Positions 44,042 through 53,563 are shown, counted from the stretch's first letter. The stretch: 64,000 nucleotides of DNA from JAXMCK01 sp046349395 (GCA_046349395.1 JAXMCK010000009.1:1-64000); one strand, 5' to 3'. The notes: generated by a model not told the origin, from the sequence alone. Translations and numbers: made by a program.

Positions 44042-44985
44042 ACGGTTTCCACCTCTTTCCCGTGGTGGCGTCCGTCGAAGGTGCCAGGACCGACATGGAC
44101 TTCTGGCTGCTGTTCTGGGTCTCCGCCGCCATCGTCCTGCTCGTCCTGGTTCTCGTCGTCGGCTTTTCTTTCCGCTACCGGCGCGGGACCAATGTCCGGC
44201 GCGGCAAGCTCCCCGATCTCCTCACCAAGGAGTTCGAGATCGGCTGGACGGTGGCCACGCTGTTCGCCTTCGTCTTCTTCTTCTGGTGGGCGAGCATGAG
44301 TGAACTTCGAGCACTCGTGGTGCCGAAGGACGCGCTCGAGATCCACGTCGTCGCCAAGCAGTGGATGTGGAAGGTCGAGCACCCGAACGGTGCGCGCGAG
44401 ATCGACGAGCTACATCTGCCCGTCGATGAGACGGTCAGGCTCGTAATGACCTCGCAGGACGTCATTCACGACTTCTACGTGCCGGCCTTCCGCACCAAGA
44501 AGGACGTCCTGCCGGGCAGCTTCGTCGAGATTGCGATCACCCCGAACCGGGTCGGGGAATATCACCTGTTTTGCGCCGAGTATTGCGGCACCGACCATTC
44601 GCACATGGGCGGGCGTGTCGTGGTCATGACCCGGGAGGCCTATGCCGCCTGGGCGGCCGTGCAGCCGCGCGAGGACGGGCTCGCGGCCGAGGGAGCGGCA
44701 CTCTTCAGATCGCTCGGCTGCTCGGGCTGTCATGGCGGGAGCGGACCGGTGCGTGCGCCGAACCTGGCCGGCATCTACGGCCGTCCGGTACCGCTGGCCA
44801 ACGGCACGGTGACCGTCGCGGACAGCGCCTACATCCGGGACTCGATCCTGCAGCCGAAGTGCGCGGTGGCCGCCGGCTACGCGCCGATCATGCCGAGCTT
44901 TGCCGGGATCGTGACGAACGACGAGCTGCTGCGGCTCGAAGCCTACATTAAGTCGCTAACCCCAGCGGCCGGAGCAGCGCCGTGA
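44038..44985 (+). CDS. coxB: cytochrome c oxidase subunit II with fused cytochrome c (caa3 type)
   Basis: A 315-residue subunit II. Two membrane helices (about 22-48 and 66-86) precede a cupredoxin domain with the CuA motif CAEYCGTDHSHM, then a C-terminal cytochrome c domain with CSGCH and a Met ligand in IMPSFAG. The fused heme marks a caa3-type oxidase that can take electrons directly from ActE or ActA. It is ATGA-coupled to the SCO gene and GTGA-coupled to coxA. Confidence 0.96.
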   Translation: MNGFHLFPVVASVEGARTDMDFWLLFWVSAAIVLLVLVLVVGFSFRYRRGTNVRRGKLPDLLTKEFEIGWTVATLFAFVFFFWWASMSELRALVVPKDALEIHVVAKQWMWKVEHPNGAREIDELHLPVDETVRLVMTSQDVIHDFYVPAFRTKKDVLPGSFVEIAITPNRVGEYHLFCAEYCGTDHSHMGGRVVVMTREAYAAWAAVQPREDGLAAEGAALFRSLGCSGCHGGSGPVRAPNLAGIYGRPVPLANGTVTVADSAYIRDSILQPKCAVAAGYAPIMPSFAGIVTNDELLRLEAYIKSLTPAAGAAP

Positions 44986-46649
44986 CCGGCCTCGCCGTCA
45001 GCGCTCCGCTGCGCCGGGAACCCAGCTATCTGGGGACCGGGCACACGATCCTCTCGTGGCTGACCACCACCGACCACAAGCGGATCGCGATCCTCTACTT
45101 TGCGACCATCACCTTCTTCTTCTTCGTGGGGGGCAGTGCGGCTACCCTGATCCGTCTGGAGCTCCTTACGCCCAATGCCGACGTGACCACGGCGGACGGC
45201 TACAACAAGCTGTTCACGCTCCACGGCATCATCATGGTCTGGTTCTTCCTGGTGCCGTCGATCCCGAACACGCTCGGCAACTTCATCGTGCCGCTGGCCA
45301 TCGGCGCACCCGACGTGGCATTCCCGCGACTCAATCTCTTCAGCTGGTATCTGGTCGTGGCCGGCGGTGGACTCACCCTGTTCGCCCTGCTCGCCGGCGG
45401 CGTCGACACCGGCTGGACCTTCTACACGCCCTACTCGACCATCTTCTCCAACGGTTACGTTGCCGCCGCGGCCATGGGCGTATTCGTCGTCGGCTTCTCC
45501 TCGATCGCCAGCGGCGTCAACTTCATCGCCACGATCCATCTGCTGCGGGCACCGGGCATGACCTGGTTCCGCCTGCCGCTGTTCGTCTGGGCCATCTACA
45601 CGACGTCGATCGTCATGGTGCTGGCGACGCCGGTGCTCGCGATCAGTCTTCTGCTGATCACACTCGAGCGGCTGTTCGGCCTGCCGGTGTTCGACCCGTC
45701 GCGCGGCGGCGATCCGATCCTCTTCCAGCACCTCTTCTGGTTCTACAGCCATCCCGCCGTCTACATCATGATCCTGCCGTCGTTCGGCGTGATCAGCGAG
45801 ATCGTCACCTGCTTCGCGCGCCGGCGGATCTTCGGCTACCAGTTCATGGTCTATGCCCTGGTGTCGATCGCCGGGATCGGGTTCTTCGTCTGGGGTCACC
45901 ATATGTTCGTGGCCGGCATGTCGCCTTTTGCCGCGCTCGTCTTCTCCTTCCTGTCCTTCATCATCGCCGTCCCCTCGGCCATCAAGGTGTTCAACTGGAC
46001 CGGCACGCTCTATCGCGGTCAGATTACCTTCGAAGCCCCGATGCTCTACGCGCTGGGATTCATCGGTCTCTTCACCGTGGGCGGCCTCACCGGCCTTTTC
46101 GTCGCCTCGCTACCCATCGACATCCATGTCCACGACACCTACTTCGTCGTGGCCCACTTTCACTTCATCATGGTGGGCGGTGCGGTCTCCGCCTATTTCG
46201 CTGGTTTGCACTTCTGGTGGCCGAAGATCACCGGCCGGCTCTATTCCGAAGCCTGGGCGCGCTACGCCGCCGTGCTCATGTATTTCGGCTTCAACTTTAC
46301 GTTCCTGCCGCAGTTCGTCCTCGGCTATTTGGGAATGCCGCGGCGGTATCAGACCTACCCGCCGGAGTTCCAGCCGCTCCACGTCCTCTCCTCGGCCGGA
46401 GCCGCGGTGCTTGCGGCGGCCTACGTGCTGCCGGCGATCTATCTCACCATTTCCCTGTTCAAGGGCCGGCGGGCTCCGGACAATCCGTGGGAGGCAACCG
46501 GCCTCGAGTGGCAGACGAGCTCGCCCCCTCCTGAGCACAACTTCCTGCGGCAGCCCCGGGTCGAGGCCGGACCGTATCTTTACCACCCGGAGGGTACCGG
46601 GCCGGACGCCCATGACCGCCGGGTCGAGCAGCAGCAGGGCGAGCGATGA
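44982..46649 (+). CDS. coxA: cytochrome c oxidase subunit I, A2 type
   Basis: A 555-residue heme-copper oxidase subunit I with twelve helices; it reduces O2 at a heme a3-CuB site and pumps protons. The heme a ligand region is LHGIIMVWFF, and HDTYFVVAHFHFIMVGG holds later His ligands. The D-channel region reads FWFYSHPAVYIMILPSFG: the usual glutamate of HPEVY is Ala and the preceding YS is present, which defines the A2 subtype. The start is GTG 44982. It forms an operon with coxB, coxC and coxD. Confidence 0.96.
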   Translation: MTGLAVSAPLRREPSYLGTGHTILSWLTTTDHKRIAILYFATITFFFFVGGSAATLIRLELLTPNADVTTADGYNKLFTLHGIIMVWFFLVPSIPNTLGNFIVPLAIGAPDVAFPRLNLFSWYLVVAGGGLTLFALLAGGVDTGWTFYTPYSTIFSNGYVAAAAMGVFVVGFSSIASGVNFIATIHLLRAPGMTWFRLPLFVWAIYTTSIVMVLATPVLAISLLLITLERLFGLPVFDPSRGGDPILFQHLFWFYSHPAVYIMILPSFGVISEIVTCFARRRIFGYQFMVYALVSIAGIGFFVWGHHMFVAGMSPFAALVFSFLSFIIAVPSAIKVFNWTGTLYRGQITFEAPMLYALGFIGLFTVGGLTGLFVASLPIDIHVHDTYFVVAHFHFIMVGGAVSAYFAGLHFWWPKITGRLYSEAWARYAAVLMYFGFNFTFLPQFVLGYLGMPRRYQTYPPEFQPLHVLSSAGAAVLAAAYVLPAIYLTISLFKGRRAPDNPWEATGLEWQTSSPPPEHNFLRQPRVEAGPYLYHPEGTGPDAHDRRVEQQQGER

Positions 46650-47281
46650 GCGCCGCTTCCGCCTTACGCGAACCCTGGGACGAACTCGGACGGCAGCGCG
46701 AGGCCGCTTCATTCGGCATGTGGGTCTTTTTGGGCAGCGAACTGCTCTTCTTCGGTGGCCTGTTCACCGTCTACGCCGTCTATCGGGTCCTGCACCCAGA
46801 CGCGTTCACCGAAGCGGCACGGGAAGCCAATCTCGTCTACGGCACCGTCAACACCGCCATCCTCATGACCAGCAGCTTCACCATGGCGCTGGCGGCACGC
46901 ACCGCGAAGGCCGGATACCGGCGCCTCGCCATGTGGTCGCTGGCGCTCACGATCACGCTGGGCTTCGCCTTCTTGATCGTCAAGGGTTTCGAATACTCAG
47001 AGGACATTCAGAAGTCGCTGATACCGGGCGCCGACTTCAAGTTGCGGGACGCCGCTGCCCAGCTGTTCTGGGCGTTCTATTGGATTGCGACAGGCGTCCA
47101 TGCCCTACATCTGACGATTGGCATCGGTGCCGTCAGCCGGCTCTGGCTGCTGTCTTGGTGGCGAGAGCTGCCGCTGCAGGAGAGTCCGGCCAGCGAAGCC
47201 ACAGCCCTATACTGGCATCTCGTCGACGTGGTCTGGATCTTTCTCTTTCCCGCCATCTACCTCGTCGGGCGGAATTCATGA
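46646..47281 (+). CDS. coxC: cytochrome c oxidase subunit III
   Basis: A 211-residue subunit III with five or so helices. Typical segments are GMWVFLGSELLFFGGLF and WIATGVHALHLTIGIG, and the C-terminal YWHLVDVVWIFLFPAIYL is diagnostic. It supports proton uptake and stabilises subunit I. Overlaps of four bases link it to coxA and coxD. Confidence 0.95.
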   Translation: MSAASALREPWDELGRQREAASFGMWVFLGSELLFFGGLFTVYAVYRVLHPDAFTEAAREANLVYGTVNTAILMTSSFTMALAARTAKAGYRRLAMWSLALTITLGFAFLIVKGFEYSEDIQKSLIPGADFKLRDAAAQLFWAFYWIATGVHALHLTIGIGAVSRLWLLSWWRELPLQESPASEATALYWHLVDVVWIFLFPAIYLVGRNS

Positions 47282-47634
47282 GCGGTAAACGCGAAAGTCT
47301 CGGCGCGATCCTGTGGCCGGCCGCTACGGCTCTTTTCTGCCTCTTCGCCCTCCTCTACCTGACGGTGAGGGGCGCTTTCCTCCCGCTCGGCTCCGTCTCG
47401 CCGCTGCTGAGCTTCGGTATAGGTGCGGTCAAGGCGCTGATCGTGCTCTGGACCTTCATGCAGCTGAACAAGCCGGACGCTCTCCTGCGTCTGGCAGCCA
47501 CCGCTGGTCTGTTCTGGCTCGTCACCCTCTTCGGCCTCACCTTCAGCGACTATCTCACCCGAGAACGCGTCGGCGCCTCCGGCCCGAGCTTCCGTGCCGC
47601 CGCACCGCCGGGCGATCCGTCGTCAGAACGGTGA
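47278..47634 (+). CDS. coxD: cytochrome c oxidase subunit IV (prokaryotic, caa3)
   Basis: A 118-residue protein with three membrane helices, matching the prokaryotic subunit IV of caa3 oxidases. Recognisable parts are SFGIGAVKALIVLWTFMQL and LVTLFGLTFSDYL. It is the last gene of the plus-strand respiratory run and its ATG overlaps the coxC stop. Confidence 0.88.
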   Translation: MSGKRESLGAILWPAATALFCLFALLYLTVRGAFLPLGSVSPLLSFGIGAVKALIVLWTFMQLNKPDALLRLAATAGLFWLVTLFGLTFSDYLTRERVGASGPSFRAAAPPGDPSSER

Positions 47635-47663
47635 GGATCAGAACGCGTGTGGCGGCACGCACC

Positions 47664-47681
47664 GGCGCGGCCTGCCGCGCC
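47664..47681. terminator. candidate bidirectional hairpin between the two respiratory operons
   Basis: GGCGCGGC and GCCGCGCC form an inverted repeat around CT, 30 bases after the coxD stop and 100 bases from the end of the convergent exchanger gene. There is no T run, so intrinsic termination is uncertain. Confidence 0.35.
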
Positions 47682-47780
47682 GATGGACCGGCACGACCGG
47701 CGCTGCCTCGCCAAGCACGTCTTCCGGTGACTTCTTGGATGGAGGCGACCACCGGACCCTGGGCGGATGTACCGCCGCGC

Positions 47781-48873
47781 CTACCCACCGCCCGCCTCGC
47801 CGCGCAACGTCCAGAGGACGCCGACACCCGTGGCGTAGATCACGATGGCTGCCAGCGAATCCCAGCCCATGCGCAGAACGGTGCGGTTCCGGCGCTCGAT
47901 GGCGCCGGCGAGGAACACCGCCGTCAGCGCCAGGCCGAGCAGCGCTCCAAAGGCCGAGAACGCGCCCACGCGGGAGAGCAGCGGCGGCCCCGGCGAGAGC
48001 AGGTCGATCAAGAAGACGAGCGCCGCGTTGAACAGGTTGGTGCCGAAGATGTCGCCGATCGCCATCTCGTAGCGCTTGAGGCGCACCGCGCCGACCATTG
48101 TGCTGATCTCCGGCAGCGACGTCGCGAGCGCGACGGCGGTGGCACCGAAGAAGGCTTGACCTAGGCCGCTGCGCTCGGCGACCGCGGAGCCCGTTTCGCT
48201 GAGAACGTAACCGGCAACGAGGATCACCAGCGCGGCGAATGCCGTGCAAACCACAAGACTGCGGAAGGAGGGCGTTTCCTGGTCCGCATTCCCTTCGCTC
48301 TCCGTGTCGCCGGACTCGCGCCGGTGGCCCGCCTCGTCCTCTGCCGCCGGGTCAGGTCGGATCATCCAGGGCATCCGCCGCTCGTAGGCTGCGAGTGCCC
48401 AGATGGAAACCAGGTAGCCGGCGAGCAGCACCGTGCTCCAGATCCCCACGAACCCCCAGCGGCGCGGCATCACCGGCCGTGACGGCGGCGGCCACTAGGG
48501 CGAGCAGGATCACGTTCAAGGCGCCCTGTAGCAGGATTACCGGCTCCACCACGACCGAGGTCAGTGCCTCGCGTCCGATCACGGCATCTGCGAGTGCCAG
48601 CAGCGCTACCTGCGAGGCGACGCTGCCGAGCACATTGTTGACCGCCAGCACCTCACTCCCTGTGAGGGAGGCGGTCACGGAGACGGCCACCTCCGGCAGC
48701 GAGGTGATGCCGCCCAGCAGCACCAGTCCGGCGAAGCCCTTGCCCATCCCGGTCCGGTCGCTGATCGCATCGACATAGCCGGCGAGGCGGGAACCGGCGA
48801 TCCACACCATCGCGGCGGCGCCTGCGAACGCCAGCCCGAGTTGCCAGAGCGGCCAATCTGCCATGCCCAACAC
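47781..48873 (-). pseudogene. Ca2+/Na+ exchanger (CaCA family) with a central frameshift
   Basis: Two overlapping frames together make a normal exchanger of about 360 residues. The first (from GTG 48873 or ATG 48864) has the first alpha-repeat, LGGITSLPEVAVSVTASLTG with NNVLGSVASQVALL. The second (ending 47781) has the other repeat, ALATSLPEISTMVGAVRLK with GDIFGTNLFNAALV. The switch is by one base near 48440-48480, where the sequence has short G runs. Membrane segments continue in register across the switch. Seven bases separate it from the preceding gene of the oxidase operon. A disrupted gene or a sequence error are the main options. Confidence 0.8.
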
Positions 48874-48880
48874 GGGTCGC

Positions 48881-49261
48881 TCAGCCGCAGGGATCGGAAA
48901 GGATGAGGACGGGAAAGACCCCCTGCCAGAAGATCGCCAGCGCGGCGAAAAGGGCGGTAACGGCGGCGAGCCACGGGGTGAAGTCCCGGGCGTCGTCGTC
49001 CCTTTCCCCGACGAGTCCGCCCTCCAGCCTGCCCCGCGCCCACCAGACGATCACGGCGACGGCGGCAAGCGCCAATGCCGTCAGGCCCAGGACCACCATC
49101 ATGAGCGCCGGCAATCCGGCGAGCCGTAAGCCCGCGAGGCCGCGCTCGCAGGCGACGGCGTTCGCGACGTAGACGAGGCCGAAATGCAGGGCCCAGACCA
49201 ATAGGCCGGCCACGGCTCCGATGATCGCCGGCACACCCGGTAGCGGCACAGCTCGCGTCAT
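48881..49261 (-). CDS. small membrane protein at the end of the second oxidase operon
   Basis: A 126-residue protein with about three membrane helices (VPAIIGAVAGLLVWALHFGL, LPALMMVVLGLTALALAAVAV and WLAAVTALFAALAIFWQGVF) and two Cys residues (VACERG and the C-terminal DPCG). I do not recognise a named family, although similar small proteins occur next to coxAC genes. Its ATG overlaps the coxAC stop by four bases, so it is probably made together with the oxidase. Confidence 0.78.
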   Translation of the reverse strand: MTRAVPLPGVPAIIGAVAGLLVWALHFGLVYVANAVACERGLAGLRLAGLPALMMVVLGLTALALAAVAVIVWWARGRLEGGLVGERDDDARDFTPWLAAVTALFAALAIFWQGVFPVLILSDPCG

Positions 49262-51843
49262 GGCGCTGCTCCGAGCCCGCGGGGGAAAAAGTGCGTCAGC
49301 GCCAAGCCGGCCAGTGCCTGGGCGACGGTGTAGAGCCAGAACAGTCTGACGGTGTCGAAGGTCACGCGTCGCACCGGGTCGACCAGTCCGGCCCAGATGC
49401 GTGCCACGAGATAGAGCGCCATCACCGATGTCACGCCGGCGTGAAATCCTTGCCAGAACTGGTTGGCGAAGACGGCAGCCGTGAATGCATGCACCGTGGG
49501 TCGGAGGCCTGCGTTCCAGAGCGCTGCGGCATCGAGGCCAAGCCCCGCCAGCAGCAGGCCGAGGGCCAGAAGCACCGCCAGGGGCATCACCCCACACCAG
49601 CCACGGCGCAGGAGGTGGTCCGCACCCCAGAGTGCTGCTGCGCTCGCGGCGACGAACACAGCCGACACGGCGGACGCATCCAATCCGGGCAGTACGATCC
49701 CCGGCGGCGGCCAGGCGGCATCGCCGTTCACCAGCCACAGATAGCTGTGGGTGAAGCCGAGGCAGGCGAAGACGCTGACGTCAACCAGCAGCAGCACGAC
49801 CATGGCCCACCAGCCCACCGAGACGGGGCCGGTGACGTAGACCGGCAGGCTGATTCCGCCGCCGATCTCCACGCGATCTCGAATCGGGCCCAGGTCCGTG
49901 CCCGTCCAGAGCCACCAGATCACGGCGACGAGGCCGACGGCACCGAAGGTCAAGGCGATCCACACCCACTGCACGGTCAGCGAAAGGAAGAAGCCTGCGG
50001 TGCCAATGGCGGCGATCACGTGCGCCCAGCCCGGGCCCGGGATGATGGCGACATACTGCGGTCGTGCCTCGACCGGGCTCGTGACGATGGTCTCGCGAGG
50101 CCCGGTCGCCGTGTTCGGCAGGAAGTGCCGGCCGCTCTTCACCTGCTCGGCGAGTCCCGGCTGGTCCCACAGCGGCTCGCGCGAATGGATCCGTGGGATG
50201 CTGCGCGCCGCGTAGTTACCTTGGGGCAGCCACTCCAGCGTTCCGCCATTGTACGGATTACCCTCCGCGTCGTTCGAGATGCGGAAATTGCGGAAGAGAT
50301 CGACGATGACGAACGCGACACCGAGCGCCGCCATCCCAGCACCGACGGTCGACAGCTGATTCCACAGCTCCAGCCCCATGCCGTCGGGATAAGTCCATAC
50401 CCGCCGCGGCATGCCCGCGAGCCCGCTGATGTGCATGGGAAAGAAGGCGAGGTTGACGCCGACGAACAGCAGCCAGAAGGCGATGCTGCCGAGCCGCTTC
50501 GACATCGTCCGCCCGCTCGCTGACGGTGCCCAGTAGTAGATCGCGGCGAAGAGCGGGAAGACCATACCGCCGATCAGGACGTAATGCAGGTGGGCCACGA
50601 TGAAATAGGTGTCGTGCACCTGCCAGTCGAACGGGACGATTGCGACCATCACGCCCGTTAGGCCACCCAGCACGAAGATGAAGAGAAAGCCCAGGATGAA
50701 GAGAAAGGGGACCTGGAGCCGTGGCTTGCCGAGCGCGATCGTCCCGATCCACGCGAACACCTGAATGCCCGTCGGCACCGAGACCGCGAAGGAGGCAGCC
50801 GAGAAGAAAGACAGCGAGAGTTGTGGGATGCCGGTGGCGTACATGTGGTGCACCCACAGCCCGAAGCTGAGGAAGCCCGTGCCGACCAGTGCCAGGGCCA
50901 CGAGCCCGTAGCCGACGAGCCGCGCCTGCACCATCGCGGGTAGGATCATGGAGACCATGCCGGCCGCGGGCAGGAAGATGATGTAGACTTCCGGGTGACC
51001 GAAGAACCAGAACAGGTGTTGCCACAGTACCGGATCACCACCCCGTTCCGCGATGAAGAACGGCCAGTCGAAAGCGCGCTCCAGCTCGAGCAGGATGGTG
51101 CCCCAGATTACAGCGGGAAAGGCGAAGACAATCATCGCGGCGAAAACCAGCATGGCCCAGGCGAAGATCGGCATGCGCCCGAGCGTCATGCCCGGCGCCC
51201 GATTCTTCAGGATGCCGACGATGATCTCGATGGCACCGGCGATCGCTGAGATCTCGATGAAGCCGATGCCGAGCAGCCAGAAGTCGGCGTTGATCCCCGG
51301 CGAGTATTCCTTGCTCGTGAGCGGCGGATACATGAACCACCCGCCGTCGGGCGCCATGTCGTAGAAGATCGAGGAGAAGAACACGAGCCCGCCGATAGCG
51401 TAGGCCCAAAAGGCATAGGCCGAGAGGCGCGGAAAGGGTAGGTCGCGCGCCGCCAGCATCGCCGGTAGCAGGTAGACGCCCGCCGCCTCCACCGCCGGCA
51501 CGGCGAACAGGAACATCATCGTAGTGCCGTGTGTCGTGAAGAGCTGGTTGTAGAGCTCCGGCCCGATCAGGTCGTTTTCCGCCCGCCAGAGCTGCGCGCG
51601 CATCACCAGCGCCAGGCATCCGGCGAGGACGAAGAACAGGAGCGCCGTGCCGAGATAGAGCACGCCGATCCAGTTGTTGTTCACCACGGTTGGGAAGCGC
51701 CAGCCGCGCGGGCGGCGCCAGACGCTCTCCAGCGCCTCCAACTCACCCTCGGGGCGTGGCAGCGTGTTGGGCAGCGGCGCTTCGGGCGAGAGCGGGTCGA
51801 GCACCGACACGAGCATAGTCCCGTCCGGCCCGGGCGGCGTCAT
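49258..51843 (-). CDS. coxAC: cytochrome c oxidase subunit I-III fusion (CoxAC), A1 type
   Basis: An 861-residue protein. Residues about 40-570 are heme-copper oxidase subunit I, with heme ligand region FTTHGTTMMFLF, HDTYFIVAHLHYVLIGG, and a D-channel signature FWFFGHPEVYIIFLP that keeps the glutamate of A1 oxidases. After a linker, residues about 640-861 are a subunit III-like membrane domain ending FWLYTVAQALAGLALTHFF. ATG 51843 is preferred to the open frame start 51954; it overlaps coxB by four bases. It works with the upstream coxB and CtaG. Confidence 0.95.
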   Translation of the reverse strand: MTPPGPDGTMLVSVLDPLSPEAPLPNTLPRPEGELEALESVWRRPRGWRFPTVVNNNWIGVLYLGTALLFFVLAGCLALVMRAQLWRAENDLIGPELYNQLFTTHGTTMMFLFAVPAVEAAGVYLLPAMLAARDLPFPRLSAYAFWAYAIGGLVFFSSIFYDMAPDGGWFMYPPLTSKEYSPGINADFWLLGIGFIEISAIAGAIEIIVGILKNRAPGMTLGRMPIFAWAMLVFAAMIVFAFPAVIWGTILLELERAFDWPFFIAERGGDPVLWQHLFWFFGHPEVYIIFLPAAGMVSMILPAMVQARLVGYGLVALALVGTGFLSFGLWVHHMYATGIPQLSLSFFSAASFAVSVPTGIQVFAWIGTIALGKPRLQVPFLFILGFLFIFVLGGLTGVMVAIVPFDWQVHDTYFIVAHLHYVLIGGMVFPLFAAIYYWAPSASGRTMSKRLGSIAFWLLFVGVNLAFFPMHISGLAGMPRRVWTYPDGMGLELWNQLSTVGAGMAALGVAFVIVDLFRNFRISNDAEGNPYNGGTLEWLPQGNYAARSIPRIHSREPLWDQPGLAEQVKSGRHFLPNTATGPRETIVTSPVEARPQYVAIIPGPGWAHVIAAIGTAGFFLSLTVQWVWIALTFGAVGLVAVIWWLWTGTDLGPIRDRVEIGGGISLPVYVTGPVSVGWWAMVVLLLVDVSVFACLGFTHSYLWLVNGDAAWPPPGIVLPGLDASAVSAVFVAASAAALWGADHLLRRGWCGVMPLAVLLALGLLLAGLGLDAAALWNAGLRPTVHAFTAAVFANQFWQGFHAGVTSVMALYLVARIWAGLVDPVRRVTFDTVRLFWLYTVAQALAGLALTHFFPRGLGAAP

Positions 51844-52811
51844 TGCAGGCTGCCCAGCCAGGCGGCGACGGCACGCAGCTCGCGACCGTCGAGCACGGCG
51901 CCGAAGCCCGGCATCCGGGCACCCTCCTTGAGGGCCTGCGGCGCCCCGATCCATCCCGCCAGCGTCGCATGACTGTTGTCGAGCGTGCCGGCGGCGAGGC
52001 TCAGCCGCGACCCTACCAGCGTCAGGTCGGGGCCGGTCCGACCCTGCCAGGGCGTGCCGCGCACCGCGTGGCAGGCGCCGCAGCCGGCCCTGCCGAAGGC
52101 CTCCCAGCCGAGGGCCAGGAACTCGTCCTCTGGCGGCGCGACGGGCCGGCCAAGCCGCTCGACCCAGTGCTGGAAGTCCGGCTCACTTTCGGCCACGACG
52201 AAGAGAGCCATCAGGGCGTGCTGGGTGCCGCAGAACTCGGCGCACTGGCCGCGCATCACCCCGGGCCGATCGGCCGTGACGACCAGCCGGTTCACCCGCC
52301 CGGGGATCATGTCCCGCTTGCCGTGCAGCGCCGGGACCCAGAAGCTGTGGATCACGTCGCCGCTTTCCAACAGCAGCTCAATAGGCCGACCGACGGGAAT
52401 ATGGATCTCGTTTGCAGTGACGATGCCGTGGTCGGGGTAACGCACCTCCCACCAGAACTGGCGACCCGTCACCGTGATACGCAGCTGCGCCTCGTTCGAG
52501 CCGAGTGAAGCGGCGATGCCCAAAGTGTGCACGAGCATGACCGCGAGCACGACGACCGGGAAGGCCACTCCGCCCACGAGAACCGCCGCGCGCGAGCTCA
52601 GGCTCCGTCGCACCGATTCGCCGCCGGCCAGCGCTACGATGAGGAGCGCCATGACGAGCAGAAAGATCGCCGCACCCCCGATGAACAAATGATCGGTGAG
52701 CTCCACGATGCGCCGGCTCTCGGGTCCCATCGGCGCCAGCACCGCCTGCCGGCCCTCGCAGCCGGCGAGGAGAAGGAGCGTCCCGATGCATGGCGCCCAG
52801 CGCAGCCTCAT
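51840..52811 (-). CDS. coxB: cytochrome c oxidase subunit II with fused cytochrome c (second oxidase)
   Basis: A 323-residue subunit II with a lipoprotein signal (LLLLAGC), two membrane helices (about 48-70 and 85-108), the CuA motif CAEFCGTQHALM, and a C-terminal cytochrome c with CGACH and a Met ligand in GARMPGFGAVL. The open frame extends to 52913, but ATG 52811 overlaps the ctaG stop and gives the proper lipoprotein signal. It differs from the 44038 coxB in being lipid-anchored. Confidence 0.94.
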   Translation of the reverse strand: MRLRWAPCIGTLLLLAGCEGRQAVLAPMGPESRRIVELTDHLFIGGAAIFLLVMALLIVALAGGESVRRSLSSRAAVLVGGVAFPVVVLAVMLVHTLGIAASLGSNEAQLRITVTGRQFWWEVRYPDHGIVTANEIHIPVGRPIELLLESGDVIHSFWVPALHGKRDMIPGRVNRLVVTADRPGVMRGQCAEFCGTQHALMALFVVAESEPDFQHWVERLGRPVAPPEDEFLALGWEAFGRAGCGACHAVRGTPWQGRTGPDLTLVGSRLSLAAGTLDNSHATLAGWIGAPQALKEGARMPGFGAVLDGRELRAVAAWLGSLQ

Positions 52812-53563
52812 GCGGCCGGCGGCAGCGGCAGGGCGGGGTCCGCTCTGCCCCGCAGAACCAGCGCCAGCCCTGCCACGCATACGGCGGCGAAGATCAGTCC
52901 GCCCGGCACCCACATCAGGAGTCCGCCCAGCTGCTGGTCCTCAAGTGGCGAGAGCCCCCAGGGTGCCGTGACGCCGGGCTCGTGCGCCGCGAGGAAGAGG
53001 GGTCGCGGCGCCAGCGTAATCAGCGCGCCGAGCAGGCCCATCTGTACCGCCGACGCCAATGCCGCCAGTGCGGCTGCATCCGGGCGGCTCACAGCCCGTA
53101 GCCGTAGCGCCGCCCAGAACCAGAGCGCCGTGCCGAACAGTGTCGCGTGCATCGCCCAGTAGGTGACATCGCTCCGGAACGTCGCCGCGTAGGGCCCCGG
53201 CATGTGCCAGACCCAGAGTGCCAGCGCGAAGGCCGCCGCCGGTGCGACGAGCCCCGGACCCTCACCGACCCCGGACCGCGATGCGGTGGCACCCCAGGCG
53301 ATCAGCGGCGCGGCGACGAGGGTCAGCATCATGTGCTGCCCGACTCGCGCCGAGAATAGCGCCACCGATAGATTGCAGAGCGGCGAGATCAGGGCCGTCA
53401 GCAGCACCGCCCAGCCCAGCCACGCGAGTCCGGCCGGGGCGCCTCGCGCGCGCCGCAGCAGCATGTAACCGCCGATGCCCAGCACCGCGATGAGCAAGGG
53501 ATCGAGATTCCAGGCGACGGCGCCCGGCAGTGGCGGTGCCCCGCAGTAGGGGATGTCGGGCAT
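52808..53563 (-). CDS. ctaG: cytochrome c oxidase assembly protein, caa3_CtaG family
   Basis: A 251-residue membrane protein with seven or so helices, of the caa3-type CtaG family (not the CtaG/Cox11 copper chaperone). Motifs are SPLCNLSVALFSARVGQHMMLTLVAAPLIAWG, split over residues 60-92, and WVWHMPGPYAA. GGAGG lies eight bases before ATG 53563. It probably helps insert CuB or assemble CoxAC. Confidence 0.9.
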   Translation of the reverse strand: MPDIPYCGAPPLPGAVAWNLDPLLIAVLGIGGYMLLRRARGAPAGLAWLGWAVLLTALISPLCNLSVALFSARVGQHMMLTLVAAPLIAWGATASRSGVGEGPGLVAPAAAFALALWVWHMPGPYAATFRSDVTYWAMHATLFGTALWFWAALRLRAVSRPDAAALAALASAVQMGLLGALITLAPRPLFLAAHEPGVTAPWGLSPLEDQQLGGLLMWVPGGLIFAAVCVAGLALVLRGRADPALPLPPAA

